A stretch of 64,000 nucleotides of DNA from Candidatus Zixiibacteriota bacterium (GTDB taxonomy: Bacteria; Zixibacteria; MSB-5A5; GN15; FEB-12), in the NCBI GenBank assembly GCA_028289585.1, contig JANQPI010000020.1, positions 32,039 to 96,038 of the forward strand, read 5' to 3'. Numbering within the stretch: the stretch's first letter is position 1; every line of letters starts with the position of its first letter. Positions 8,753 through 16,730 of the stretch are shown piece after piece. A program made the translations under genes and the position numbers. The notes under the pieces are model-generated. The model did not search any database. It saw only the letters and a list, made by a program, of their open reading frames with translations, and was not told the DNA's origin.

Positions 8753-9059
8753 CTGAAACATTCCCGCACCTCAGCCGTTTAACCGACTCCGGGCATGGGC
8801 TCGGCCTTGTGTAATCGGCTCTGTAAGCCGATATTACGGGTTACCGACCCACGATTGGGTCGACTGCTCTTTGACAACTGAGATGGCTAAGCCATCTCTC
8901 GCGCTCCGTTGTCCAACGGAGCCCCTAGTTTGCGTGCGCTCCGGCTGTGCCGGTGGGCGGCGGGCATCGCCCGCTTCACTGCCACGACAGAAGTCAGCTG
9001 TGCCGGTGGGCGGCAGGTGTCCTCACCTGCCCCAAGCCTACGTGAACGTCACGAGTGAC
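8753..9059. other. Hairpin-rich intergenic region upstream of ssrA
   Basis: No gene is evident. Four hairpins stand in series: 8811-8836 (AATCGGCT/AGCCGATATT, a likely terminator for the DinB gene), 8880-8898 (GAGATGGC/GCCATCTC), 8903-8922 (GCTCCGTTG/CAACGGAGC), and a duplicated unit CTGTGCCGGTGGGCGGC at 8945-8961 and 8998-9014. The second copy of that unit leads into the 9010-9032 repeat. A TTGACA occurs at 8871-8876, but no good -10 follows at 16-18 bases, so the ssrA promoter is not identified. Confidence 0.7.
9006..9032. repeat. Short palindromic repeat, copy abutting ssrA
   Basis: GCGGCAGGTGTCCTCACCTG plus CCC at 9010-9032 is the exact reverse complement of 8027-8049. It lies 27 bases before the mature 5' end of tmRNA and could form a hairpin in the precursor. 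Confidence 0.85.
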
Positions 9060-9411
9060 GGGGGTGACCAGGTTTCGACGGGTGTAGTGGGAGGTTGCTG
9101 GCGTGCCGGGGATGTCTGGAGCCCCGTTACCAATCCGGGCACACTAGTAATTGGCAACAATTACGCCCTCGCGGCCTAACTAAGGTCCGCGCGCGAGCTG
9201 TTTTCGTAGTCTCTCCGGGACAGACCTCGCGCCATAAGAGAGACTCGGTCGGTGCGACGCCGTTAAGCGCCGCTTAAACAGTAACGGCTGGATCGTCGAT
9301 AGGCCTGTTAGTCGGCTTGTCGACGGTCGAGATGAAGTAGACTAACTACGCACGTAGAGGGCAGCTCGCCGGTACATTCGGACGGGGGTTCGATTCCCCC
9401 CACCTCCACCA
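9060..9411 (+). ncRNA. ssrA: Transfer-messenger RNA (tmRNA)
   Basis: This 352-nt RNA rescues stalled ribosomes and tags incomplete proteins. The 5' acceptor strand GGGGGTG (9060-9066) pairs with CACCTCC before the 3' A-CCA, with one G-U. TTTCGACGGG follows, as is conserved in tmRNA 5' domains. The 3' end has a T-arm GGGGG-TTCGATT-CCCCC. The tag reading frame ends GGC AAC AAT TAC GCC CTC GCG GCC TAA, encoding GNNYALAA, the standard ALAA degron. The resume codon is probably one or two codons upstream (AUU or GGC) and is not certain. The 3' end is a classic integration site, and diverged copies of it lie downstream. Confidence 0.96.
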
Positions 9412-9420
9412 AATCTCATA

Positions 9421-9439
9421 CCACCAGTGATCCTGGTGG
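9421..9439 (+). terminator. Possible ssrA terminator hairpin
   Basis: CCACCAG/CTGGTGG forms a 7-bp stem with a 5-nt loop, 9 bases after the tmRNA CCA. No U-tract follows, so it may be a processing or stabilising hairpin rather than an efficient terminator. Confidence 0.4.
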
Positions 9440-9528
9440 ATACAAATCATAAAGGGTGTCGGATGATTGTTCAGGGTGATATAGCTTCCGCTCGGGACTA
9501 TTGGAAACGTGGTCAATAGGAGACCAAC

Positions 9529-9687
9529 ATGAACAAGGTGCTGCTGATTATCCTGGCCATCCTGCTGCCTCCGGTTGCGGTTCTGCTAAAAGATGGCGTT
9601 GGCAAGAGTCTCTTGATCTCTGTGCTGCTCACGATCTTCTTCTTTATACCCGGCGTCATCCACGCCCTCTGGGTCGTCACGAAGTAG
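9529..9687 (+). CDS. YqaE/Pmp3-family small membrane protein
   Basis: A 52-residue hydrophobic peptide with two membrane helices and the family hallmarks: LPPVAVLLKDGVGKS between the helices and PGVIHALWVV at the end. Pmp3/YqaE proteolipids sit in the cytoplasmic membrane and influence membrane potential and tolerance to cations or stress. AGGAG at 9518-9522 is six bases before ATG 9529. It is the only gene between ssrA and the first ssrA 3'-end copy, so it is probably cargo of a small integrated segment. The assignment rests on a clear whole-length family pattern. Confidence 0.88.
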   Translation: MNKVLLIILAILLPPVAVLLKDGVGKSLLISVLLTIFFFIPGVIHALWVVTK

Positions 9688-9792
9688 ACACACGCATACA
9701 TCAGCTAGACGGGTCAACCGAACCGCTATGCAACGCATTCGGCCTCCATCAGTCCAGACCGAGTACAACTACTACATCCTGGCGTGATTACC

Positions 9793-9893
9793 GTTAGTCG
9801 GCTTGGCAGCGGTCGAGAACAAGTAGACTACGCACGTAGAGGATAACTCGTCGGTACATTCGGACGGGGGGGCGATTCCCCTCACCTCCACCA
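9793..9893 (+). repeat. Partial ssrA 3'-end copy (attachment-site remnant)
   Basis: These 101 bases align with ssrA 9307-9411 from GTTAGTCGGCTT to the terminal CCA, with a 4-base deletion and about ten substitutions. The T-loop GTTCGATTC has changed to GGCGATTC, so it is unlikely to be functional RNA. A direct copy of a tRNA/tmRNA 3' end is what tyrosine-recombinase islands leave at their far boundary. It bounds the segment carrying the YqaE gene. Confidence 0.85.
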
Positions 9894-10112
9894 AATTTTG
9901 CTTCACTCGTCGCAAGCAGGAGATCCGACTGAACTGTCCTCTTGCCTTCAGATTACTTTCTGATACGCCGTAGCTAACAGCGTGCTTTTCGCGGGCGCTA
10001 CTGTTTCCTAATGTATCATGGTGACAACGATACTTCATTCCGTTGAACCGAACACGCACCTGGACGATCACAGACGTCGACGAGAACCCAGGATCATCTG
10101 AAGGCTGTCTAC

Positions 10113-10967
10113 ATGAATTTGTTATCACTTGTCGATCTGAACAGAGGCCAGCTGGAGAGCATCTTTGATCTGGCAGACGAACTTTGCGAAAGAAAACAAA
10201 CAGATCTGCTCAAAGATAAGTTGGTCGTGTTGATGTTTCCCAATTCAAGCGTACGAACGATCGTCAGTTTTAAAAGGGGCGTTCAACTTCTGGGTGGCGA
10301 CACAATATCACTCACCACGGACGTCCTTGAGAGAAGAGAAGCACTTGTCGACCTGGCTGGCTACCTCGACAACTGGGTGGATATGGTAATAGTCAGGTAT
10401 GGAGCCTTTGAGACTGTTAGGGAGTTATCCACGTACGCTGGTTTTCCTGTGGTGAACGCAATGACAGCAATGAATCATCCCTGTGAAATCATTGCTGATC
10501 TGTATTCGCTCAGGAAACTGCGCAGAGATTACACTGACCTGAAGTATGTTTTTGTAGGGCCCGAGAACAATGTATGCAACTCCTGGATAAACGCCGCCAG
10601 GCTGTTGCATCTGGATTTGACACAAGTTTGCCTTCCTGAATACAAAAGTCACCTGATCTCAGACGAAGACGATTCTGTAAAATTTGCCACTGACTTAAAA
10701 GAATCAATTGCTCAGGCTGATATCATTCTCATTGACTCACTTCCCGACGAATTGAGATGCAAACAGTACTATGACAAGTACCAGATCACTTCGGAACTGC
10801 TGGCCACGGCCAATGAGAACGCCTTGTTAAATCCCTGTCCACCATTCTATCGTGATGAAGAAATCTCAGCAGAGCTGATTGACTCCAGGTACTTCGTTGG
10901 ATATGAGTTCAAGCACAATCTGCTATCCGTTCAGCAAGCGATTATGGCATTTTGTTTTCGTAACTAA
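10113..10967 (+). CDS. Divergent aspartate/ornithine carbamoyltransferase-family protein
   Basis: The 284-residue protein has the carbamoyl-phosphate-binding features of the superfamily: S-S-V-R-T (SxRT) at about 49-53, an Arg in MVIVRYG near 95, and HPCEIIADLYSL near 130. The amino-acid-binding half is abnormal. The ornithine loop DxWxSMG is replaced by IDSLPDEL, and HCLP is replaced by NPCPPF, keeping only the Cys-Pro. A carbamoyl donor is therefore likely, but the acceptor is probably neither ornithine nor aspartate. Loss of activity is also possible. It lies alone in the AT-rich island between ssrA fragments with no arginine or pyrimidine genes near, consistent with horizontal gain. Confidence 0.8.
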   Translation: MNLLSLVDLNRGQLESIFDLADELCERKQTDLLKDKLVVLMFPNSSVRTIVSFKRGVQLLGGDTISLTTDVLERREALVDLAGYLDNWVDMVIVRYGAFETVRELSTYAGFPVVNAMTAMNHPCEIIADLYSLRKLRRDYTDLKYVFVGPENNVCNSWINAARLLHLDLTQVCLPEYKSHLISDEDDSVKFATDLKESIAQADIILIDSLPDELRCKQYYDKYQITSELLATANENALLNPCPPFYRDEEISAELIDSRYFVGYEFKHNLLSVQQAIMAFCFRN

Positions 10968-11184
10968 GTGATTTATCGCCGTACCGGAGTGGCTTTGCAG
11001 GGACACTCGGTGCTAACAGCTTTGTACAGCGTGAAATCAATACGATTACGGCCATGCAGTATAGTGGCTGCAACATCCCAGCAAACATGTCGGTCGATTC
11101 ATGATATGAGATTTTCTCTCTGAGCTGGTTTGGCCGGTGGGTAGCCATTCGTAGACAGGAGATGGACTGTCGCAGGAGTGTGAT

Positions 11185-12123
11185 ATGAATCGTATGGTTG
11201 CAACGACTTCAGTATTGTCTTTGGCATTCGCGTTCCTGGTTCTTGGTTCCGTATCGGCTCTAGGACAGAACGACGATGAGTATTGGTTCAAGAGAGTACT
11301 CGTAACGAACGACGATGGCATCAACGAGCCACGTATCTTGAAGCTGGGGATCGCATTCTCGGCTGTGGCGAAGACCTACATTGTTGCCTCAACCGAAGAT
11401 CGAAGCGGATCTTCGAACTACACTATGTTGGGCAAGAGAACCCGATCGCTGTTTGTGACCAGAGAGTATGATTCTGATAGCTTGACAGCATACGCAGTCT
11501 CCGGATATCCAGCCGACTGTGTTGCTTTTGGTATCAAGGGCCTACTGAAAGAGACACCGCCAGACCTTGTAATCTCTGGAATAAACGGCGGTCCCAATCT
11601 CGGGACAGACGGCTGGTTTGTCTCCGGTACAATCGGCGCAGCCAGAACAGCAGCATTCTTCGGTATACCGGCAATCGCGGTTTCGGGACTGGACAGTGAC
11701 GACAAGAACATGGTTGACGCTTTGACGGCGTGGGTCATAGAACTTGCCAAGACTCGAGTCGTTCAAGACTTGAAGCCGGGTGAGTACTTGAACGTCAATG
11801 TACCGCGGGTGAAGCCATCTGAGATTCGAGGAGTCAAGGTTGCGCGCCTCGCACCTTCGAACCACGAGATCAGCTTCGAGCGTGTGTTTCGTGAGTTGGA
11901 TGATGATGGCATCGAGAGCGAAGAAGTGTGGCTGATCGAGAGGACGCCTACAACCACTATGGATCCAGCCGGCACCGATATCTCCGCATTTCATCAGAAC
12001 TTTATCACAATTGTTCCGATGCGGATTGGTGAAAGCAAAGAGCAACCGGAAGAGCGTATTGGCCTGAACGACAACACGATTCCTGAGTGGAGACCGACTC
12101 GAAATCCCGACACTGAGCAATAG
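11185..12123 (+). CDS. Exported SurE-family 5'/3'-nucleotidase
   Basis: A 312-residue SurE phosphatase. Residues 1-28 form a signal peptide (hydrophobic core, then ALGQ), followed by VLVTNDDGINEP (metal site NDDG), RSGSSNYTML, VSGYPADCVAFG and LVISGINGGPNLGTD, all conserved SurE motifs. A C-terminal SurE-like ISAFHQNFITIVPM segment follows. Typical SurE is cytoplasmic and releases phosphate from nucleoside monophosphates; this copy should act in the periplasm or outside the cell, perhaps to scavenge nucleotides. It is island cargo and ends just before an ssrA fragment. A second, housekeeping SurE would be expected elsewhere in the genome. Confidence 0.88.
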   Translation: MNRMVATTSVLSLAFAFLVLGSVSALGQNDDEYWFKRVLVTNDDGINEPRILKLGIAFSAVAKTYIVASTEDRSGSSNYTMLGKRTRSLFVTREYDSDSLTAYAVSGYPADCVAFGIKGLLKETPPDLVISGINGGPNLGTDGWFVSGTIGAARTAAFFGIPAIAVSGLDSDDKNMVDALTAWVIELAKTRVVQDLKPGEYLNVNVPRVKPSEIRGVKVARLAPSNHEISFERVFRELDDDGIESEEVWLIERTPTTTMDPAGTDISAFHQNFITIVPMRIGESKEQPEERIGLNDNTIPEWRPTRNPDTEQ

Positions 12124-12132
12124 ACCGATGCT

Positions 12133-12228
12133 GGGTCGGCGTTAAGCGAACGCTGTTTAGCCTCAACACAGCGAGGGTCCCTTTTAGCGCAACGCGAGTG
12201 TAGCGTTCGATTGACCCCACCTTCACCA
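12133..12228 (+). repeat. Second degenerate ssrA fragment
   Basis: GGGTCGGCGTTAAGCG near the start resembles the ssrA segment around 9247-9270, and GCGTTCGATTGACCCCACC plus TTCACCA at the end matches the tmRNA T-arm and acceptor (22 of 27 positions against 9385-9411). The middle is shortened. It follows the SurE stop closely and marks another island boundary. It is too diverged to be functional. Confidence 0.6.
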
Positions 12229-12661
12229 ACCATAAAAATTGATTGGCAATCATTATACACAATGGATTGTTACTGACGTTAACAGACATTTTCATGCATC
12301 GTACTGCCTGTCAAAGGTTTACAAAATTCTTGCAATCGACTCTTCCGTCCTTCATCAAGAGACACGTTTTCATATCAGCACCATGACCCAACAACAAACG
12401 GTAAAATCTGCAGGGTTACACACTCGCTGATTCGGTTAGTGACTTTGAGATTCAAACGATCAGGAGATCTTCCTACTCCCGCATGCGTGACTTCTCACTC
12501 ACAGTCAAAGCGAAGTCAACGTCTTTGCTGGATAGTCGATCGCGCAATGAAAAACGGATTGGTTCATTTACGCAGAGGTTTGTATACTGCTCGTGTTAAA
12601 AGGACTGAACGATAGAACGCTGACCTAACATCGCCATCATTATCATGCGGGGGAAGAATCA
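12229..12661. other. AT-rich intergenic stretch
   Basis: About 430 bases with no convincing gene. One 63-codon frame at 12239-12430 lacks a ribosome-binding site and any recognisable pattern. The region probably contains the promoter of the 12662 gene pair, but no clear -35/-10 pair was identified. Confidence 0.5.
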
Positions 12662-13999
12662 ATGACTCTTGAGATGGCCCTTTTACTCGTGGTCTTGGCA
12701 CTAAGTGCTGGCATCTCATCAACGAAGTACCTACTCCAAAAAAATCCTAAACAAAAAAAGACATATCGGACTCTAACAGGTCTGATTCTACTGGCACTAC
12801 TGGCAGCAGTGCTGCAGTCAGTAATCTTCAGCAGACTTCTCACAATCATTGAACTGCTTAAATACGTAAGCGATGGACTCCACAACTATCTGGGGATTTC
12901 AATCTGGATCAACAGGGCGGTGATTGTTGCAACGCTGATTCCTCTACTCATTGCAGCAAAACATACTTTCTCCTCGAACCGAACCAAGCGCACCGTTGGA
13001 TACGGACTTATCGTAGGGTATATCTGCATCTATTTTACGCTCATGCATTTTGCGACAAAGGATCTACTGTTTACGCATGACAGCGGAGAAGCTCAGAAAT
13101 GGGTATCGATAACCGCAGATGGTGAGGTCAGAGTGTACAACTCCCCCGGTTATGATGTATTCTCAGGAACCATTCTTAAAAAAATGACACCTGAATTGGC
13201 TCAACAAATAAGGTTCTTACAACAAAATGACATGACTGATTTTGATATCAGCAACGCCTACTTTCATCCTATCACGGGTGACACACTTAAGTGGTACTCC
13301 ATTGATGATGGTGGCTCAATACTAATACATGATCATGCAGGATTCGACACCCAAACCGGCCAGCAGCTTAAATCGGTTACGCTTGATATTCTTGGACAAC
13401 TCAAACAGCAGGAGAAGGCAAAACAAGTTCGTTTCGAAGTCGTACGTGACTCCCTTGCCAGAACACTGGCTGAGTCTGAAAAAGAGCAACAACTTCGACA
13501 ATTGAGAAAAAGATACATAGTAGCAGGTAATTCTTGTGCAGAAACGGTATCGCGAATCGCACTATCGGTCGTAAACGAAGGCACCAATGCTCAGTGGATT
13601 GGTGTAGACCGCTTTACACAGGGAATTCTCATACAGAACCTGAAAAACGATGATTGTGATATCATTACCGATCTCTTTAAGAGACCATTCTTTGATGATG
13701 GAAAAATGGCGCAGCTAATCAGAGGCAATGGTGAAGTGCTATCGCAATTGAATTTAGAAAAAATTGCGGATGTTTTCGTAGCAATAGAAATTGAGAAAGC
13801 AATATCTGAGCCATCGCAACTTCAAGGGACAAAAACATGTCAGATAAAAATGAATGTCCATACCTTTGACCACAACGGAAGACAGATTTCTCACACAGTT
13901 TTGACCTGCTCTGGTCTCGGTTTTACTGAACTGAGTGCACATGAAAAAGCAGTGGAAAAGGCCGCATCACAGCTTAGGGACGTGCTGATCAAACACTGA
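12662..13999 (+). CDS. Unknown membrane protein with large soluble C-terminal part
   Basis: The 445-residue protein is not recognised. Four hydrophobic segments (about 4-18, 36-62, 80-100 and 112-132) anchor it. The remainder is soluble, with two similar units (WVSITADGEVRVYNSPGYD and WYSIDDGGSILIHDHAGFD, about 145-165 and 205-225), a Lys/Glu/Arg-rich coiled region at 255-285, and a C-terminal alpha/beta domain ending in a helix EKAVEKAASQL. The codon usage is AT-rich. ATG follows GGGGGAAGAATCA closely. It is 78 bases upstream of an exported FlgO/CsgG-like protein in the same orientation, so the two probably work together at the envelope. Confidence 0.7.
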   Translation: MTLEMALLLVVLALSAGISSTKYLLQKNPKQKKTYRTLTGLILLALLAAVLQSVIFSRLLTIIELLKYVSDGLHNYLGISIWINRAVIVATLIPLLIAAKHTFSSNRTKRTVGYGLIVGYICIYFTLMHFATKDLLFTHDSGEAQKWVSITADGEVRVYNSPGYDVFSGTILKKMTPELAQQIRFLQQNDMTDFDISNAYFHPITGDTLKWYSIDDGGSILIHDHAGFDTQTGQQLKSVTLDILGQLKQQEKAKQVRFEVVRDSLARTLAESEKEQQLRQLRKRYIVAGNSCAETVSRIALSVVNEGTNAQWIGVDRFTQGILIQNLKNDDCDIITDLFKRPFFDDGKMAQLIRGNGEVLSQLNLEKIADVFVAIEIEKAISEPSQLQGTKTCQIKMNVHTFDHNGRQISHTVLTCSGLGFTELSAHEKAVEKAASQLRDVLIKH

Positions 14000-14077
14000 C
14001 TTGAGTTCATGATGAATGTCTTGGAAAGGTGAACGATCTTTGCGTCAGAGTCAAGATCGAGACAAGAGGGAAAACAA

Positions 14078-15199
14078 ATGAAACACCGCATTGGCTCAGC
14101 GTTAAACGTACTACTGATACTACTCTTATTGCAAACATCTGCCAATTCTGAACCTCTTAGCAAAACTTCTAGTGATACAACGGTTGTGTCAACTGGTCAA
14201 ATTCTTCAACAAACGGTTACAACTCTGGCAAGCGAAATACGCTCAAGCATTTCTGACAGAAAGTTTACACGCCTGGCAGTAATGCCCTTTACATCGTTAC
14301 GTGGTGAAGAGAATGACCTCGGCCTCTATATCTCCGATAGGCTCACAAGTGAACTCAGCGTTAGTGGAGATAATCTACAGCTGGTTGAGCGATCTCAGAT
14401 TAATCAGGCGTTATCGGAAATGCGATTAGGTGAAACGGGGCTTCTTAGTGAAGAGACAATACAGAAGACGGGGCAGGCTCTGGGAGCTGACGCTGTAATC
14501 ATCGGTACGATTGTAGAGCTTGGCACTGAAGTTGATATCAATTTGAGAATGTTTTCTGTTTCTACGTTGAAAATCTTGGGAATGGCAAGTCAGCTGATCG
14601 AAAAAGACGAAGTTATCGAATCACTTCTTCAATTATCGATACCCCCAAGTGGCAACGTCATAGATTCTGAATCAACAAGTAACAACACAAACGCTGACAG
14701 CATCTTTTTCTACGAAGACTTCACGGGAATTGAAGAAGGATTAATCCCAGATCAATGGATCGGTGGAAGTACATTGGCAGTGAAGTCAAGTGACTTGAAT
14801 AGAAGAACAAATGTGTTGGCAAATTTCAAGAAAGGTAATCACAATGTTACGGTTCCCGACATTCCGTTTCCGGACAATTGGCGATTTGACATAGAGTTCT
14901 TCTATACTACCGACAGATATTTCTTCAATCCTTTCGTGCTAAAAATAGGTGACGTAAAAGCGAGTTTCTATAGGCACCAATCTTTTTTAAATGATATCAA
15001 TGCTCATAAACCTGCGCCGAAAGGCAATCAGATCAATCTGGTGTCAGTAGTGAAATCGGGATCTGTCATAAAGCTCTTTGTCAATACAGAGAGGATAAAG
15101 ATGATTAGAATGGAGAGCTTTGAATCACCTACAGGTTTGAGCATATCCTACACGGGAGATTTCAGTGTCTTTCGTCTCAAAGGAACAAAGTTGCCATAG
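14078..15199 (+). CDS. Exported FlgO/CsgG-like protein with extra C-terminal domain
   Basis: The 373-residue protein has a signal peptide (1-25, then SANSEP). A FlgO/CsgG-like domain follows at about 60-185: LAVMPFTSLRGEENDLG, then ISDRLTSELS, LVERSQINQAL, and ALGADAVIIGTIVELG. A low-complexity linker leads to a beta-rich domain (about 210-373, beginning FYEDFTGIEEG) resembling jelly-roll/laminin-G-type folds, a structural guess from strand pattern only. FlgO and CsgG domains assist outer-membrane lipoprotein or secretion assemblies. An Ala-X-Ser/Asn type I cleavage site fits better than a lipobox. The gene is AT-rich and paired with the membrane protein upstream. Confidence 0.75.
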   Translation: MKHRIGSALNVLLILLLLQTSANSEPLSKTSSDTTVVSTGQILQQTVTTLASEIRSSISDRKFTRLAVMPFTSLRGEENDLGLYISDRLTSELSVSGDNLQLVERSQINQALSEMRLGETGLLSEETIQKTGQALGADAVIIGTIVELGTEVDINLRMFSVSTLKILGMASQLIEKDEVIESLLQLSIPPSGNVIDSESTSNNTNADSIFFYEDFTGIEEGLIPDQWIGGSTLAVKSSDLNRRTNVLANFKKGNHNVTVPDIPFPDNWRFDIEFFYTTDRYFFNPFVLKIGDVKASFYRHQSFLNDINAHKPAPKGNQINLVSVVKSGSVIKLFVNTERIKMIRMESFESPTGLSISYTGDFSVFRLKGTKLP

Positions 15200-15326
15200 A
15201 GCAGAATTCTACACTGTTGAATAGTGTTCTTTCTTATCTTGATCAGATTACAGAGATGTGTGCAGTGATTGATGCTTATACAGTTACCATGGTTACTTGC
15301 TTCGCAGTCAGCGCGAGGACAATGAT

Positions 15327-16166
15327 ATGTTTGAAGAACTCCGCAAACTGGATGTGCGACCAGCACCTTTCTCTGTCTATACCGCACAACAGTTATGGGA
15401 TGACGATCACATCTCTCGCCAGATGCTGGCGATGCACCTGGATCCCGACGTTGAACCAGCGTCGCGACGGTCAGCCTTCATCGATACCTCTGTCGAATGG
15501 ATAGTTCGACACTTTGATGTCGGTCCGGGAACGCGAATCGCGGATTTCGGTTGTGGTCCCGGCCTGTACACGACGCCATTTGCCCAGCGAGGTGCCGAAG
15601 TTACTGGCATCGATTGGTCGCGACGGTCGATTGCCCATGCTCGCAAGACAGCTGAGCGGAGCAGATTGAAGATTGACTACACCCTCACCAATTACCTGAC
15701 GTATGAGAGCGACAAGCGCTTCGATCTGGCTACGTTAATCTACTGTGACTACTGCGCCCTGAGCCCGACCCAGCGCCAGCACTTCCTGCACGTCATCCGG
15801 CAGCACCTTGCTCCCGGAGGGCGACTATTGTTTGACGTGTTCTCACAGACTGCGTTTGCCTCCCATCAGGAGACAGCAACATTCGGACTCAACTTCATGA
15901 ACCACTTCTGGTCCAAGTATGAATACATCGGCTTCCAGCGCACGTGGCGCTACGAGGCCGAATCCGTTGCCCTCGATTTGTACGCAATCGTCACCGAGGA
16001 ACAGGTTCGGCTTATCTACAACTGGCTGCAGTATTTTTCTCTCGAGAGCATTAGAAGCGAGTTAATGGAAAACGGCTTTACAGTCGTCGAACAGTTCGCC
16101 GACGTTACCGGACAAGACTATACTTCCGAAGCCACGGAGATTGCGATCGTGGCCGAGGCCAACTAG
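15327..16166 (+). CDS. Class I SAM-dependent methyltransferase
   Basis: A 279-residue Rossmann-fold methyltransferase. Motif I is ADFGCGPGLYT at about 72-82, motif II ends with VTGIDWS, and post-motif regions include DLATLIYCDYCAL and LAPGGRLLFDVF. The C-terminal part contains an extra beta segment as in small-molecule methyltransferases. The substrate is not evident. ATG 15327 is supported by GAGG about nine bases upstream; an in-frame TTG at 15297 lacks one. Base composition returns toward the window norm here, suggesting that the AT-rich island has ended or that a different segment begins. Confidence 0.88.
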   Translation: MFEELRKLDVRPAPFSVYTAQQLWDDDHISRQMLAMHLDPDVEPASRRSAFIDTSVEWIVRHFDVGPGTRIADFGCGPGLYTTPFAQRGAEVTGIDWSRRSIAHARKTAERSRLKIDYTLTNYLTYESDKRFDLATLIYCDYCALSPTQRQHFLHVIRQHLAPGGRLLFDVFSQTAFASHQETATFGLNFMNHFWSKYEYIGFQRTWRYEAESVALDLYAIVTEEQVRLIYNWLQYFSLESIRSELMENGFTVVEQFADVTGQDYTSEATEIAIVAEAN

Positions 16167-16234
16167 AAGAAATATAGGCGCTTTCTGAAGAAATGACTAA
16201 CATGAAACTCGACGTATAGAGCGGCAGGATCAAA

Positions 16235-16636
16235 GTGAAGATAGTATCACTGGTTTTCTCTTACTTGCTCGTCCTCGGTGCAGTTGTGATGAGTGCATGG
16301 GGCATCTTGGGTTTTTTTGAGTACTTCACCGGCACAACTCTGCTCATCCCACTTCAGAATCCTGAGTTTCCGTCAGGAACTCAATTCCTGCATTGGCTCC
16401 TTATCACAGCAGCCGGCGTCACATTTCTAGCAGGGTACTTCTTGAGATGGAAACTTCTACCGTTCGCTATGCTCGTGATCTATGCGATGCTAGCTACTCT
16501 GTGTGCTGTCCAGACCTTTGATTTCATAACTGAAGGATGGGGTGTTGGTGACTTTGCACGTGAAGTCGCTTGGTACATCATTATCACAACCTACCTGTTC
16601 AAATCCCAACGTATGCGAGAACGGTTGAATAGGTGA
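16235..16636 (+). CDS. Small four-helix membrane protein, unknown
   Basis: A 133-residue protein starting at GTG with AGGATC just upstream. Hydrophobic segments at about 5-28, 49-68, 72-92 and 105-120 predict four membrane spans. The segments are separated by short loops and a basic C-terminus (KSQRMRERLNR), positive-inside. No family is recognised. It sits 68 bases after the methyltransferase in the same orientation and is convergent with the peptidase gene at 16731. Confidence 0.6.
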   Translation: MKIVSLVFSYLLVLGAVVMSAWGILGFFEYFTGTTLLIPLQNPEFPSGTQFLHWLLITAAGVTFLAGYFLRWKLLPFAMLVIYAMLATLCAVQTFDFITEGWGVGDFAREVAWYIIITTYLFKSQRMRERLNR

Positions 16637-16730
16637 GTCTCTAATGTCGATTACATTTGCCGGTGAAACCTCATCCACTGGCTTGCGATAGACGTGACCA
16701 CAACTGGGGGCTCAGTACTTTCACTCTCGG

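Larger units (their letters stand above)
9412..12228. mobile_element. Remnant of island(s) integrated at ssrA
   Basis: The stretch starts at the 3' end of intact ssrA and contains two successive ssrA-derived fragments (9793-9893 and 12133-12228). Its cargo is the YqaE peptide, a carbamoyltransferase-like gene and an exported SurE. It is visibly richer in A+T than the blocks before 8 kb and after 18 kb, and the coding style differs. No integrase, relaxase or transposase is present. This is inferred to be two stacked, decayed integrations rather than an active element. AT-rich genes continue to 15.2 kb, so the true right boundary may be further out. Confidence 0.6.

Noticed and set aside
8865..8885. 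rRNA leader resemblance (CTCTTTGACAACTGAG)
   Set aside because: A common short match; no rRNA gene follows.
7962..9032. CRISPR array
   Set aside because: The repeats number only two or three, lie in both orientations and are separated by a gene; spacers are not uniform and no cas gene is present.
8871..9179. 102-codon open frame ending in the tmRNA tag
   Set aside because: It runs through the intergenic hairpins into tmRNA; only its last few codons (the tag) are translated.
9501..9797. 98-codon frame overlapping the YqaE gene
   Set aside because: It lies in a different frame from a clear short gene with an RBS, and has no family pattern.
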